Source: an uncultured Bacteroidota bacterium
GTDB taxonomy: Bacteria > Bacteroidota > Bacteroidia > Flavobacteriales > Flavobacteriaceae
Reading direction: 5' to 3'
Assembly (NCBI GenBank): GCA_902516925.1
Contig: CABYAF010000001.1
Coordinates: 141,471 to 205,470, forward strand
Length of the DNA: 64,000 nucleotides
Of the stretch, positions 10,386 through 20,533 are shown in pieces. The notes under the pieces are model-generated. The model ran no database searches. It saw nothing but the letters and a program-made list of their open reading frames with translations, and was not told where the DNA came from. The position numbers and the translations under genes are program-made. Each line of letters opens with the position of its first letter. Within the stretch, counting starts at the first letter, position 1.

Positions 10386-12200
10386 TTAACTAATTACTTT
10401 ATTCTCCTTTTTTATAGTAATTGATGAAGGGTGCAAAAGTATATCAGCTAGCCCTTTTGTTTTAGGTAACTCATATGCGTAAAAATACTCCAAAGTATCA
10501 AGCTTACTTTTATAGAAACTGGAGTCATCAGAACTACTACTCATTATTAGTGCACGTTTACTAGCAACACCAATTTCAAGCCACGACCACCCAATTAGAA
10601 CAAGACTGAAAAATTCCATAAAGATTGAAGCATCTGCTAAAAATCTTTCATAATCTCCTTTAGCTGCAAATGGTATAAGATGAAATAAAATTTTTTGAGT
10701 TTGATTGAGCTGCAGACTTAATGACTCAGCCCATTGTTTAAGATCATTTTCTTGCATTGCCTCATCAATGGTTTTTTTAATTTCATCTAATAAAAGCTTA
10801 GCACCTTCCCCATTATTTAACATCATTTTCCTTCCAAGAAGATCTTGTGATTGTATTCCAGTCGTCCCCTCGTATATAGATGAGATTCTTATATCACGAT
10901 AATATTGTTGTAAAATAAAATCTGAGCAAAATCCATAACCCCCTAGTACTTGAAGTCCGTTGTTTATTGAATAGATACCAGCTTCTGAAGGATAAGTTTT
11001 AACTACCGGGATTATCATCTCAAGTAAAGTATGATATTTATTCTTTTCTTTTTCATCAGTGCTATTGTGTTGAAGATCAAAATATTTTGCCGCTTTGAAG
11101 ATAATATTCATTGAGCCTTCAACCATTGACTTTTGGAGTAGAAGCATTCGCCTTACGTCTGGGTGTTCTATAATTAAGCTTTGTTTATTTTTTAAGTTCT
11201 TTGTCCCATCAGATGAAAGTTTACGACCCTGGGGACGTTCATTAGCATACTCTAAAGAAGCATAATATGCTGCACATGCTATTGCTGACGCACCTCGGCC
11301 TACTGCAATACGAGCACCATTCATCATAAGAAACATATAATTCAGACCATTATTTTCCTCACCGACTAAATAACCATGACAATCATCTTTATCTCCAAAA
11401 CTTAAATGAGTAGTACAATACCCTTTTTGACCCATTTTCTCAAAATCAGCAACTGTAGTGACATCATTACTAATTAACTTACCATTATCATCTAATCTAT
11501 TCTTTGGAACTACAAATAATGATATACCTTTTGTTCCAGCAGGAGCTCCATCTATTCTTGCTAGTAAAAGATGAACTATATTTTCAGCATATTGATGATC
11601 TCCTCCTGATATAAATATTTTTTGTCCACTTATTTTGTAGGTTTTGTTTGCATCTGGAGTAGCCTTTGTAACTATGTCAGATAAAGAGCTTCCAGCTTGT
11701 GGTTCAGTCAAACACATTGTTCCTCCCCATACACCGGTAAGCATCTTGGGAGTATATTTTTCTTTGAGTTCTTTGCTTGCAAATTCTATAATTAGTTCTG
11801 CAGCACCCGAGGTAAGTCCAGAGTAACCTGGTAAATGATTATTGGCTGCATCTAATATATAGTTTGCAGCAGTATGAACAAGTAGTGGTAATTGAAGACC
11901 TCCGTCTTCATAATTAAATGGTGCAGAAATTAATCCCATAGCACCTCCTTCTTTCATCATCTTTTCAACTTGTTGATGAACATGGATTGAACCGTCTTTA
12001 TAATGAGCAGGTTTTTCATCCATTTCTTTGATATAGGGAAATAACTCTCTATCAGCAAACTTTTTAACTGATTCAATATAAAGGTCTACAGACTCAATAT
12101 TGTAATCAACAAACCTTTCTTTATCCAATATTTTTTCTAATTCTTGTACATTATTCATAAAGAATTTAACTGTCTTAATATCAATATATTTAGATGCCAT
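10386..12200 (-). CDS. Acyl-CoA dehydrogenase with C-terminal extension domain
   Basis: ORF 10386..12260, start re-assigned to MASKYIDIKTVKFF at 12200 (residue 21) as better conserved-looking; GGTMCLTEPQAGSSLSDI, YRDIRISSIYEGTTGIQSQDLLGRK. Confidence 0.92.
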   Translation of the reverse strand: MASKYIDIKTVKFFMNNVQELEKILDKERFVDYNIESVDLYIESVKKFADRELFPYIKEMDEKPAHYKDGSIHVHQQVEKMMKEGGAMGLISAPFNYEDGGLQLPLLVHTAANYILDAANNHLPGYSGLTSGAAELIIEFASKELKEKYTPKMLTGVWGGTMCLTEPQAGSSLSDIVTKATPDANKTYKISGQKIFISGGDHQYAENIVHLLLARIDGAPAGTKGISLFVVPKNRLDDNGKLISNDVTTVADFEKMGQKGYCTTHLSFGDKDDCHGYLVGEENNGLNYMFLMMNGARIAVGRGASAIACAAYYASLEYANERPQGRKLSSDGTKNLKNKQSLIIEHPDVRRMLLLQKSMVEGSMNIIFKAAKYFDLQHNSTDEKEKNKYHTLLEMIIPVVKTYPSEAGIYSINNGLQVLGGYGFCSDFILQQYYRDIRISSIYEGTTGIQSQDLLGRKMMLNNGEGAKLLLDEIKKTIDEAMQENDLKQWAESLSLQLNQTQKILFHLIPFAAKGDYERFLADASIFMEFFSLVLIGWSWLEIGVASKRALIMSSSSDDSSFYKSKLDTLEYFYAYELPKTKGLADILLHPSSITIKKENKVIS

Positions 12201-12332
12201 AATTAAGTAAACTTTGAGCAAATATATTCTATTTAAATCTAAAATTCTTTCTCTACACAACGATTATGATTTTATCTTAATAAATTATCAAAATTGAAGG
12301 GCTATTAACTTTTAAATTTTAATCCAAGAACA

Positions 12333-12340
12333 TATATTTG
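12333..12340 (+). promoter_or_regulatory. Candidate Bacteroidota -7 promoter element (TATATTTG) upstream of atpD
   Basis: Matches TANNTTTG 26 nt before the atpD ATG; no convincing -33 TTG checked experimentally. Confidence 0.4.
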
Positions 12341-12356
12341 CACTTTAATTTCATAA

Positions 12357-13880
<1,524 letters not shown>

Positions 13881-13882
13881 TA

Positions 13883-14158
13883 ATGTATCTAGAAATAATT
13901 TCACCAGAGAAAACTTTATTCAAAGGAGACGTAGAATCAATTTTTTTTCCTGGTACTTATGGAGATTTTCAAGTTTTGAATAACCATGCACCGATTGTAT
14001 CAACTCTCACTAAAGGTAAAGTTAAAATTCAAGGTAAAATTTCTATTAAAGAGGAGGTGAAAGATAAGTTTGAATTTACTGATAGGGAAATAATACTTGA
14101 TATTGAGTCTGGTACTGTCGAAATGAATAATAATCAAGTTACTTTGTTGGTCGATTAA
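13883..14158 (+). CDS. atpC: F0F1 ATP synthase subunit epsilon
   Basis: 91 aa immediately after atpD; MYLEIISPEKTLFKGDVESIFFPGTYGDFQVLNNHAPIVSTL. Confidence 0.95.
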   Translation: MYLEIISPEKTLFKGDVESIFFPGTYGDFQVLNNHAPIVSTLTKGKVKIQGKISIKEEVKDKFEFTDREIILDIESGTVEMNNNQVTLLVD

Positions 14159-14588
14159 GACATTTTATAATTAAATCTGTCTCCCATCCCTTTTGAGTAA
14201 GGCGCCGGATTACCTTATTTCTTATTTCAGATGAAGATCCACTAATCTGTTGAATTTGCTTATCGCAAATTTTATTTAATTTTTTTTCATATTCCTTATC
14301 ATCTATTTGTTTTAAAGCATTGTTAATATTCCATTCAGAAATATTTCTCACCTTTAGTTCTCTTATAATTTTGATGCGCCCCCAATTGTTATAATTATAT
14401 TTGCCTCTAATGAATGCCTCTGAATATCTTGTTTCTGATAAATAATTTTCATCAATTAGGTAACAGATATATTCATCTACTTCGTCACCAAAAACTCCAA
14501 GTTTGTTAAGCTTATTACTAACGTCGTAGTGACATCTTTCTTGATATGCGCAATAAAATTCGATTTTCTTTTTTATCGAAGATTCCAT
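14139..14588 (-). CDS. recX: Regulatory protein RecX
   Basis: 149 aa; YCAYQERCHYDVSNKLNKLG, SETRYSEAFIRGKYNYNNWGRIKI, RRLTQKGWETDLI; overlaps 3' end of atpC by 20 nt (convergent). Confidence 0.9.
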   Translation of the reverse strand: MESSIKKKIEFYCAYQERCHYDVSNKLNKLGVFGDEVDEYICYLIDENYLSETRYSEAFIRGKYNYNNWGRIKIIRELKVRNISEWNINNALKQIDDKEYEKKLNKICDKQIQQISGSSSEIRNKVIRRLTQKGWETDLIIKCLNRPTK

Positions 14589-14603
14589 ATTATAATATAA
14601 AAA

Positions 14604-14630
14604 AAACCGTTTAGAACTTCTAAACGGTTT
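14604..14630 (-). terminator. Rho-independent terminator of rng
   Basis: Stem AAACCGTTTAGAA-C-TTCTAAACGGTTT flanked by A-run on + strand; 11 nt beyond stop of the minus-strand rng. Confidence 0.85.
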
Positions 14631-14640
14631 TCTGATAATT

Positions 14641-16191
14641 TTATTTCAAAATTTTTGATCTATTATTTGTTAAATTATATTCAAGATATAAGTATGAGTC
14701 TCTTGGAATAACTTTAATTATTCTCTTGTACTGAAAGCTCCACTTATTTTTAAATGAAAATAGACCTTTATTTATATACGCTGCTACAAATGGATGAACA
14801 TGAATGCATATTGCTCCTTTTTTGTAACGCGAATTCTTAACAATTCTGTTAAGTTCTGTGTTAATTTTGTCAACTAGTAAAATAGGTGCTTCCACTTCTA
14901 ATCCCTTATTTGGATTAGCTTCTTTTGTTTTGATATTCATTTCAGGCCTTACCCTTTGCCTTGTAATCTGAATTAATCCAAACTTACTTGGTGGAAGAAT
15001 CTTATGTTTTGTTCTGTCTTTTGCCATTTCTGCACAAAAGTGATCAAACAACTTTTTTCTGTTTTCTCGTTTAGTTAAATCTATAAAATCTACAACTATA
15101 ATTCCTCCCATATCTCTAAGTCTTAACTGTCTTGCAATTTCAGCAGACGCAATTAAGTTAACTTCCATGGCAGTCTCTTCTTGTGTTTTTGATTTATTAG
15201 ATCTGTTTCCACTATTTACATCAATAACATGAAGAGCTTCTGTATGTTCTATTATTAGATATGCTCCTTTTTGCATGGAGACGGTTCTTCCAAATGAAGA
15301 TTTTATCTGTCTCTCAATTCCATATTTTTCAAAAATAGGAGTTACTCCTTTATAGAGTTTAACAATTGATGATTTTCCCGGAGCAATTAGCTTAATATAT
15401 TCTTTAATTTCACTGTGTAAATTGGGGTCATCTAAATATATGTTGGAGAATGAATCATCAAATACATCTCTTAATTTTGATGTTGTTCTATTTATTTCTC
15501 CTAAGATTTTTGATGGATATGAATTGGACTTACTAAAATTTATACATAGTCTTTTCCATCTCAAAATTAAATCTTTTAGATCTCCCTCGAGCTCACTTAC
15601 GGATTTATTCTTTGCTACTGTTCGAATTATTACACCAAAACCTTTTGGCTTAATATTCTTAACTAAGGTTTTTAGCCTTTTCTTTTCATCTTGACTTTTA
15701 ATTTTTTGTGAAATTGAGATTCTCTCGGAAAAGGGAATCAAAACCATATATCTACCTGCTAATGAAATTTCAGAGCTTAATCTTGGCCCTTTGGTTGATA
15801 TAGGTTCTTTGATAATTTGTACTAAAGTTGTCTGTTTAGCTTTTAGACAATCTTTAATAAGACCATTTTTTGGAATATCCTTTTCAAAACCAAATTTACT
15901 AAATGAAAAAGATTTTACTTTTTTAGAGTCAATTTGATCCACAAACTTGGATAATGATAATAATTTAGGTCCTAAGTCATGATAGTGTAAAAAACCGTCC
16001 TTTTCATGTCCTACATCTACAAATGCAGCGTTTAGTCCAGGTATGGTTTTTCGTATTTTTGCAACAAAAATATCACCTACAGAAAATTTGTTTTTACCTA
16101 CTTCTTTGTCCAGCTCAACAAGTCTACCCTCGTTAAGCATTGCAAAATCAACAGCATTTGAATTTGACCTTATAATCAATTCTTTTTTCAC
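14641..16191 (-). CDS. rng: Ribonuclease E/G family protein (RNase G)
   Basis: 516 aa; FVDVGHEKDGFLHYHDL S1 region, HVIDVNSGNRS, GGIIVVDFIDLTKRENRKKLFDHF, FGLIQITRQRVRPEM. Confidence 0.95.
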   Translation of the reverse strand: MKKELIIRSNSNAVDFAMLNEGRLVELDKEVGKNKFSVGDIFVAKIRKTIPGLNAAFVDVGHEKDGFLHYHDLGPKLLSLSKFVDQIDSKKVKSFSFSKFGFEKDIPKNGLIKDCLKAKQTTLVQIIKEPISTKGPRLSSEISLAGRYMVLIPFSERISISQKIKSQDEKKRLKTLVKNIKPKGFGVIIRTVAKNKSVSELEGDLKDLILRWKRLCINFSKSNSYPSKILGEINRTTSKLRDVFDDSFSNIYLDDPNLHSEIKEYIKLIAPGKSSIVKLYKGVTPIFEKYGIERQIKSSFGRTVSMQKGAYLIIEHTEALHVIDVNSGNRSNKSKTQEETAMEVNLIASAEIARQLRLRDMGGIIVVDFIDLTKRENRKKLFDHFCAEMAKDRTKHKILPPSKFGLIQITRQRVRPEMNIKTKEANPNKGLEVEAPILLVDKINTELNRIVKNSRYKKGAICIHVHPFVAAYINKGLFSFKNKWSFQYKRIIKVIPRDSYLYLEYNLTNNRSKILK

Positions 16192-16310
16192 TGTTATAAG
16201 TATTATTTCTACTTTATAGTAGAAAGGTTAAACATTTTTTCAATAATTATATAACTTTCGTTATATGTTATTTCAAAGAACTTGGGATGTTTAAAGTGTA
16301 ATCCCTAACA

Positions 16311-16400
16311 CTATTTCTTTTTATGACGATTTGCTCTCGCTCTTTTTTTTCTCTTGTGAGTAGCAACCTTATGTCTTTTTCTTTTTTTACCGCTAGGCAT
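16311..16400 (-). CDS. 29-aa highly basic small protein (possible ribosome-associated protein), absent from ORF track
   Basis: ATG at 16400 to TAG at 16311: MPSGKKRKRHKVATHKRKKRARANRHKKK; sits between rng and HU gene, same strand. Confidence 0.75.
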   Translation of the reverse strand: MPSGKKRKRHKVATHKRKKRARANRHKKK

Positions 16401-16415
16401 ATATTTAATTTAAAA

Positions 16416-16706
16416 TTAGCTAACTGGGACGCTCTGTTTTACAGATTTGACAAAAGTTTTTGAAGGTTTAAATGCTGGAATATTATGAGCTGGAATAATT
16501 ACAGCAGTATTTTGTGAAATATTTCTGCCTGTTTTCTCTGCCCTTTTTTTAATTATAAAACTTCCAAAACCTCTTAGGTAAACATTATTGTTATTTTGGA
16601 GAGAATTTTTAATTTCATCCATAAACTTTTCAGCGATCATCTGTACATCAGTTTTATCAATCCCTGTTTGTTCCGATATATTTTTTACAATATCTGCCTT
16701 TGTCAT
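16416..16706 (-). CDS. HU/IHF family DNA-binding protein
   Basis: Start set at MTKADIVKNISEQTGIDKTDV (16706) inside ORF 16416..16751; VYLRGFGSFIIKKRAEKTGRNI and IPAHNIPAFKPSKTFVKSV. Confidence 0.95.
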   Translation of the reverse strand: MTKADIVKNISEQTGIDKTDVQMIAEKFMDEIKNSLQNNNNVYLRGFGSFIIKKRAEKTGRNISQNTAVIIPAHNIPAFKPSKTFVKSVKQSVPVS

Positions 16707-16817
16707 TTTTTCTGTTATATTGGTTATACAATTAGCTTTTAAGGGTAGCAAATATATAAATTTATATTTTAAATTAGTGATTTAGTAACATATAATTAGC
16801 CACTAATAAATTGCTAT

Positions 16818-17858
16818 ATGTCTATAGAAAATCAATTACTTAAATGGTATCTAATTAATAAAAGAGACTTACCGTGGAGACAAAATAAAGACCCATATAG
16901 TGTTTGGATTTCGGAAATAATTCTTCAGCAAACTAGAATCTCTCAAGGTACTCAGTATTACAATAACTTTATGAAAAGGTTTCCAAATATTGAGAAACTC
17001 TCTATTTCTAAAGAAAGTGAAGTTCTTAAGGTTTGGCAAGGATTGGGCTACTATAATAGGGCAATCAATCTTCATAAAACCTCAAAAGAAATTTTTAATA
17101 ATCTTAAAGGAATATTTCCCTCTAGATACGAAGATCTAATAAAGTTAAAGGGAATAGGTGACTATACCGCAAGTGCAATATCCTCTATTTGTTTCGATGA
17201 ATATAACCCGGTTGTTGATGGAAATGTTCTAAGATTTCTAGCAAGATACTATGGTATTAGAGATCCAATTGATTCTAAAAAAACTCAAAATAGAGTCAAA
17301 GAGATTGGAAAAAAATTAATTGATAAAACTGATAGCCCAGGAGACTTTAATCAAGCTATGATGGAATTTGGCGCATTGATATGTACTCCGTTTCCTGATT
17401 GTAATTCATGTGTTTTAAGTTCAAAATGTGAAGCACTTAACAAGAACGAGGTTGAAAAGCTTCCAGTTAAACTAAGAAAGAAAAAAATAAAAGAGAGGTT
17501 TCTACACTATATAGTTTTAATAGACACAAAAAATAATACTATTGTTGAAAAACGATTTGAAAAAGATATATGGTTTAAACTTAATCAATTTCCATTAATT
17601 GAAACTAATTTTAAAGTTGATGATATTATGCGAGTATCTAGTTTTAAAAAATTTATTAATTCACAAAAGATCACTATTAAAAGCAACAAATATTCTAGAT
17701 ATAATGTTAAACATATCTTATCACACCAAATTTTACATATAACATTTCATAAATTTAAGACTGAAAAGGCGATTTCATCAGGAGTAAAATTATCCCAACT
17801 AAGCCACTATAACTTTCCTGTACCCATTAATAATTTTATTAATAAGAAATTATTCTAG
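16818..17858 (+). CDS. mutY: A/G-specific adenine glycosylase
   Basis: 346 aa; LPWRQNKDPYSVWISEIILQQTR, LKGIGDYTASAISSICFDEYNPVVDGNVLRFLARYYGI, FeS cluster CTPFPDCNSCVLSSKC. Confidence 0.96.
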   Translation: MSIENQLLKWYLINKRDLPWRQNKDPYSVWISEIILQQTRISQGTQYYNNFMKRFPNIEKLSISKESEVLKVWQGLGYYNRAINLHKTSKEIFNNLKGIFPSRYEDLIKLKGIGDYTASAISSICFDEYNPVVDGNVLRFLARYYGIRDPIDSKKTQNRVKEIGKKLIDKTDSPGDFNQAMMEFGALICTPFPDCNSCVLSSKCEALNKNEVEKLPVKLRKKKIKERFLHYIVLIDTKNNTIVEKRFEKDIWFKLNQFPLIETNFKVDDIMRVSSFKKFINSQKITIKSNKYSRYNVKHILSHQILHITFHKFKTEKAISSGVKLSQLSHYNFPVPINNFINKKLF

Positions 17859-17864
17859 GTACTC

Positions 17865-17872
17865 TATTTTTG
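17865..17872 (+). promoter_or_regulatory. Candidate -7 promoter element (TATTTTTG) upstream of ssb
   Basis: TANNTTTG match 24 nt before the proposed ssb ATG at 17897, just after the mutY stop. Confidence 0.3.
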
Positions 17873-17896
17873 TATATTAGCTATATAAACATATAT

Positions 17897-18322
17897 ATGA
17901 GTGGAACTCTGAATAAGGTTATGTTAATAGGTCATTTGGGTGATGATGTTAAGATCAAGCACTTTGATAATGGTGGATGTATTGCAAGATTTCCCATTGC
18001 AACTAACGAGACATACACTAATAAGTCAACTAATGAAAAAGTAACAAATACAGACTGGCATAATATTGTCTTAAGAAATAAAGCAGCTGAAATCTGCGAG
18101 AAATACTTATCTAAAGGTGATAAGGTTTATGTTGAAGGAAAACTAAGAACAAGGAAATGGCAGGGAGATGACGGTGCTGACAGATATACCACCGAGGTGA
18201 ACGTTGATGAATTTACTTTTCTGTCTACAAAAAAAGAATCTTCCCCTAATGTTGAATCTAATCAATCAACAACTACAAATAATCAGACAAGTGATCAGGC
18301 TGAAGACGATTTACCATTCTAG
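17897..18322 (+). CDS. ssb: Single-stranded DNA-binding protein
   Basis: Start set at MSGTLNKVMLIGHLGDDVKIK (17897); OB fold and acidic C-terminal tip EDDLPF. Confidence 0.97.
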   Translation: MSGTLNKVMLIGHLGDDVKIKHFDNGGCIARFPIATNETYTNKSTNEKVTNTDWHNIVLRNKAAEICEKYLSKGDKVYVEGKLRTRKWQGDDGADRYTTEVNVDEFTFLSTKKESSPNVESNQSTTTNNQTSDQAEDDLPF

Positions 18323-18362
18323 AATTATTTTTGAATACCTAAAAATTAAACACTAGAATTCT

Positions 18363-19616
18363 GTGATAGTTAAATATCTTCTAATCTTTTTATTCCTAAT
18401 TTTATCAGCTCTAACTTCTGGTTCTGAGGTAGCTTTCTTTTCTTTAGATAAGTCTAATATACCTGACGAAAAGGGCAATAGGTTGATATCTAAAATACTC
18501 TCACTTTTAGATAAGCCAAAAAGATTACTTGCTACTATATTAATATCAAATAACTTCATCAATATTGCAATAGTTATATTGTTTGCTTCTATTGATAATC
18601 CTTATTTGAGTTCACTTAATAGCCCTTTACTAGAAACTATAATTGAAGTAGGTTTAATTGGAATGTTAATTTTATTCATTGGAGATATCCTTCCTAAAAT
18701 TTATGCTAATAAAAACCCATTGGTTTTTTCTAAAATAATGGTGAACCCAATATACTTCCTAGATAGATATGTGCTTTTCTTATTCAATAGACCAATGAGC
18801 AAATCTATGAGCTATCTGGAATCAAACTTAATAAAGGACTCAAAAAAACTTTCTGTAGATAAACTTTCTAAGGCTTTTGAGCTTACTGATTCAAAAGAAA
18901 CGAGTAAAGAAGAGAAAAAAATTCTTAAAGGTATTGTGAATTTTGGAAATGTTGAAACAAGGCAGATAATGTGTCCTAGAGTTGATGTTTTTGCTCTTGA
19001 TGTAAATAAAAAATTTATCGAAATAGTAGACAATCTAATTGATAAAGGATTTTCTCGAGTTCCAGTTTATAATGATAATCTTGATAAGGTTGAAGGTGTA
19101 CTTTATGTTAAAGATCTATTACCACATTTAGAAAAAGATGATTTTAATTGGAAAGACTTACTTAGAAAACCACTGTTTATTCCTGAAAATAAAAAGCTTG
19201 ATGACTTATTGACAGAGTTTAAAACAAAAAAAATACATATTGGAATCGTGGTTGATGAGTATGGAGGAACCTCTGGAATAATTACACTAGAAGATGTTAT
19301 TGAAGAAATCTTTGGAGAAATTAGCGGAGAGTTTGATGAAGAAGATAATTTGTTTTCTAAACTGGATGATTTTACATATATTTTTGACTCAAAAATTAAT
19401 CTTCAAGATTTTTATAGAGCTATTAATTTAAAAGATTCCACCTCATTTGATGATATTTCAACAGATATTGAAACTCTTGGTGGATTTTTAATTGAAAAAG
19501 TTAAAAAAATTCCTAGAGTAGGTCAGGTTATAAATCATGAATCTCTAAAGTTTATCATAGAAATAGTTGATAAAAAAAGAATTAAGCAAGTAAAACTAAT
19601 AATGCCTAAAAAATAA
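18363..19616 (+). CDS. gldE: Gliding motility-associated protein GldE-like (DUF21/CBS/CorC transporter-associated)
   Basis: 417 aa, GTG start; DUF21 TM region, CBS pair, GIVVDEYGGTSGIITLEDVIEEIFGEISGEFDEE; mutY-ssb-gldE order as in flavobacteria. Confidence 0.85.
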   Translation: MIVKYLLIFLFLILSALTSGSEVAFFSLDKSNIPDEKGNRLISKILSLLDKPKRLLATILISNNFINIAIVILFASIDNPYLSSLNSPLLETIIEVGLIGMLILFIGDILPKIYANKNPLVFSKIMVNPIYFLDRYVLFLFNRPMSKSMSYLESNLIKDSKKLSVDKLSKAFELTDSKETSKEEKKILKGIVNFGNVETRQIMCPRVDVFALDVNKKFIEIVDNLIDKGFSRVPVYNDNLDKVEGVLYVKDLLPHLEKDDFNWKDLLRKPLFIPENKKLDDLLTEFKTKKIHIGIVVDEYGGTSGIITLEDVIEEIFGEISGEFDEEDNLFSKLDDFTYIFDSKINLQDFYRAINLKDSTSFDDISTDIETLGGFLIEKVKKIPRVGQVINHESLKFIIEIVDKKRIKQVKLIMPKK

Positions 19617-19623
19617 ATAATCG

Positions 19624-20520
19624 GTGAACTTAAATCTAAGAAAATGGGGAACTTTGATTATTCTCTCTATTATATGGGGAAGTTCATATATACTAATTAA
19701 AAAAGGATTAACAGGCCTTACACCAGTTCAGCTGGGATCACTTAGAGTAATTATAACAACTTTACTAATAGCTCCCATTGGATATAATAAAATTAAATAT
19801 ATACCAAAAAATAAAATGAAATGGGTTGCCATCTCAGCATTTGTAGGCTCATTCTCTCCTGCATATTTGTTTGCATTTGCTGAAACCGAAATTTCCAGTT
19901 CAGTTACTGCAGTAATGGTTTCACTTACCCCTCTATTTACATTATTAATTAGTGTAATAATTTTTGGAGAGGAGTTGCTAAAAAAACAAGTAGTGGGAGT
20001 AATTATAGGGTTTCTTGGAATTATAGTATTAATAAATAATGAACTTCTATCTTCATCCTTTAATATACTATATGTAATGTTTATTGTACTAGCAGCTTTT
20101 TGCTATGCAGTTAATGCAAATCTCTTAAAATATAAACTTCCAAATATTCCAGCACTTGGTATAGTATTTATGAGTTTTTTATTCATGTTTATTCCTGCTT
20201 TTATTGTACTATTCTTCTCAGATTTTCCATTTTCTGATTTTACATCTAATCCATTAATAATAGAGTCTATAGTTTACATAGTAATACTTGCTCTATTTGG
20301 AACAGCAGTTGCAAAGGTGATGTATATAAAATTGCTTGCTATATCTACACCTGTTTTTTCTGTTTCTACAACTTACTTAATGCCAGTTGTTGCAATTTTT
20401 TGGGGATTATTAGATGGAGAGGAATTTAAATTAACTCAGTTTATTGGGACAAGTATAATTTTGATAGGAGTTTATTTAGTCACAAAAAAAAAGGCACCTA
20501 TTAAAGGTGCCTCTAATTAG
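19624..20520 (+). CDS. EamA/DMT family transporter
   Basis: 298 aa, GTG start; IIWGSSYILIKKGLTGLTPVQLGSLR, two EamA repeats. Confidence 0.9.
   Translation: MNLNLRKWGTLIILSIIWGSSYILIKKGLTGLTPVQLGSLRVIITTLLIAPIGYNKIKYIPKNKMKWVAISAFVGSFSPAYLFAFAETEISSSVTAVMVSLTPLFTLLISVIIFGEELLKKQVVGVIIGFLGIIVLINNELLSSSFNILYVMFIVLAAFCYAVNANLLKYKLPNIPALGIVFMSFLFMFIPAFIVLFFSDFPFSDFTSNPLIIESIVYIVILALFGTAVAKVMYIKLLAISTPVFSVSTTYLMPVVAIFWGLLDGEEFKLTQFIGTSIILIGVYLVTKKKAPIKGASN
20491..20511 (-). terminator. Rho-independent terminator for the minus-strand M16 operon, inside 3' end of the DMT gene
   Basis: AGGCACCT-ATTAA-AGGTGCCT preceded on + strand by nine As (T-run for minus-strand transcript). Confidence 0.75.
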
Positions 20521-20533
20521 TGTTTATTCAGTC

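Noticed and set aside
15422-15694. 90-aa plus-strand ORF antisense to rng
   Set aside because: Shadow ORF of a conserved gene; no motif.
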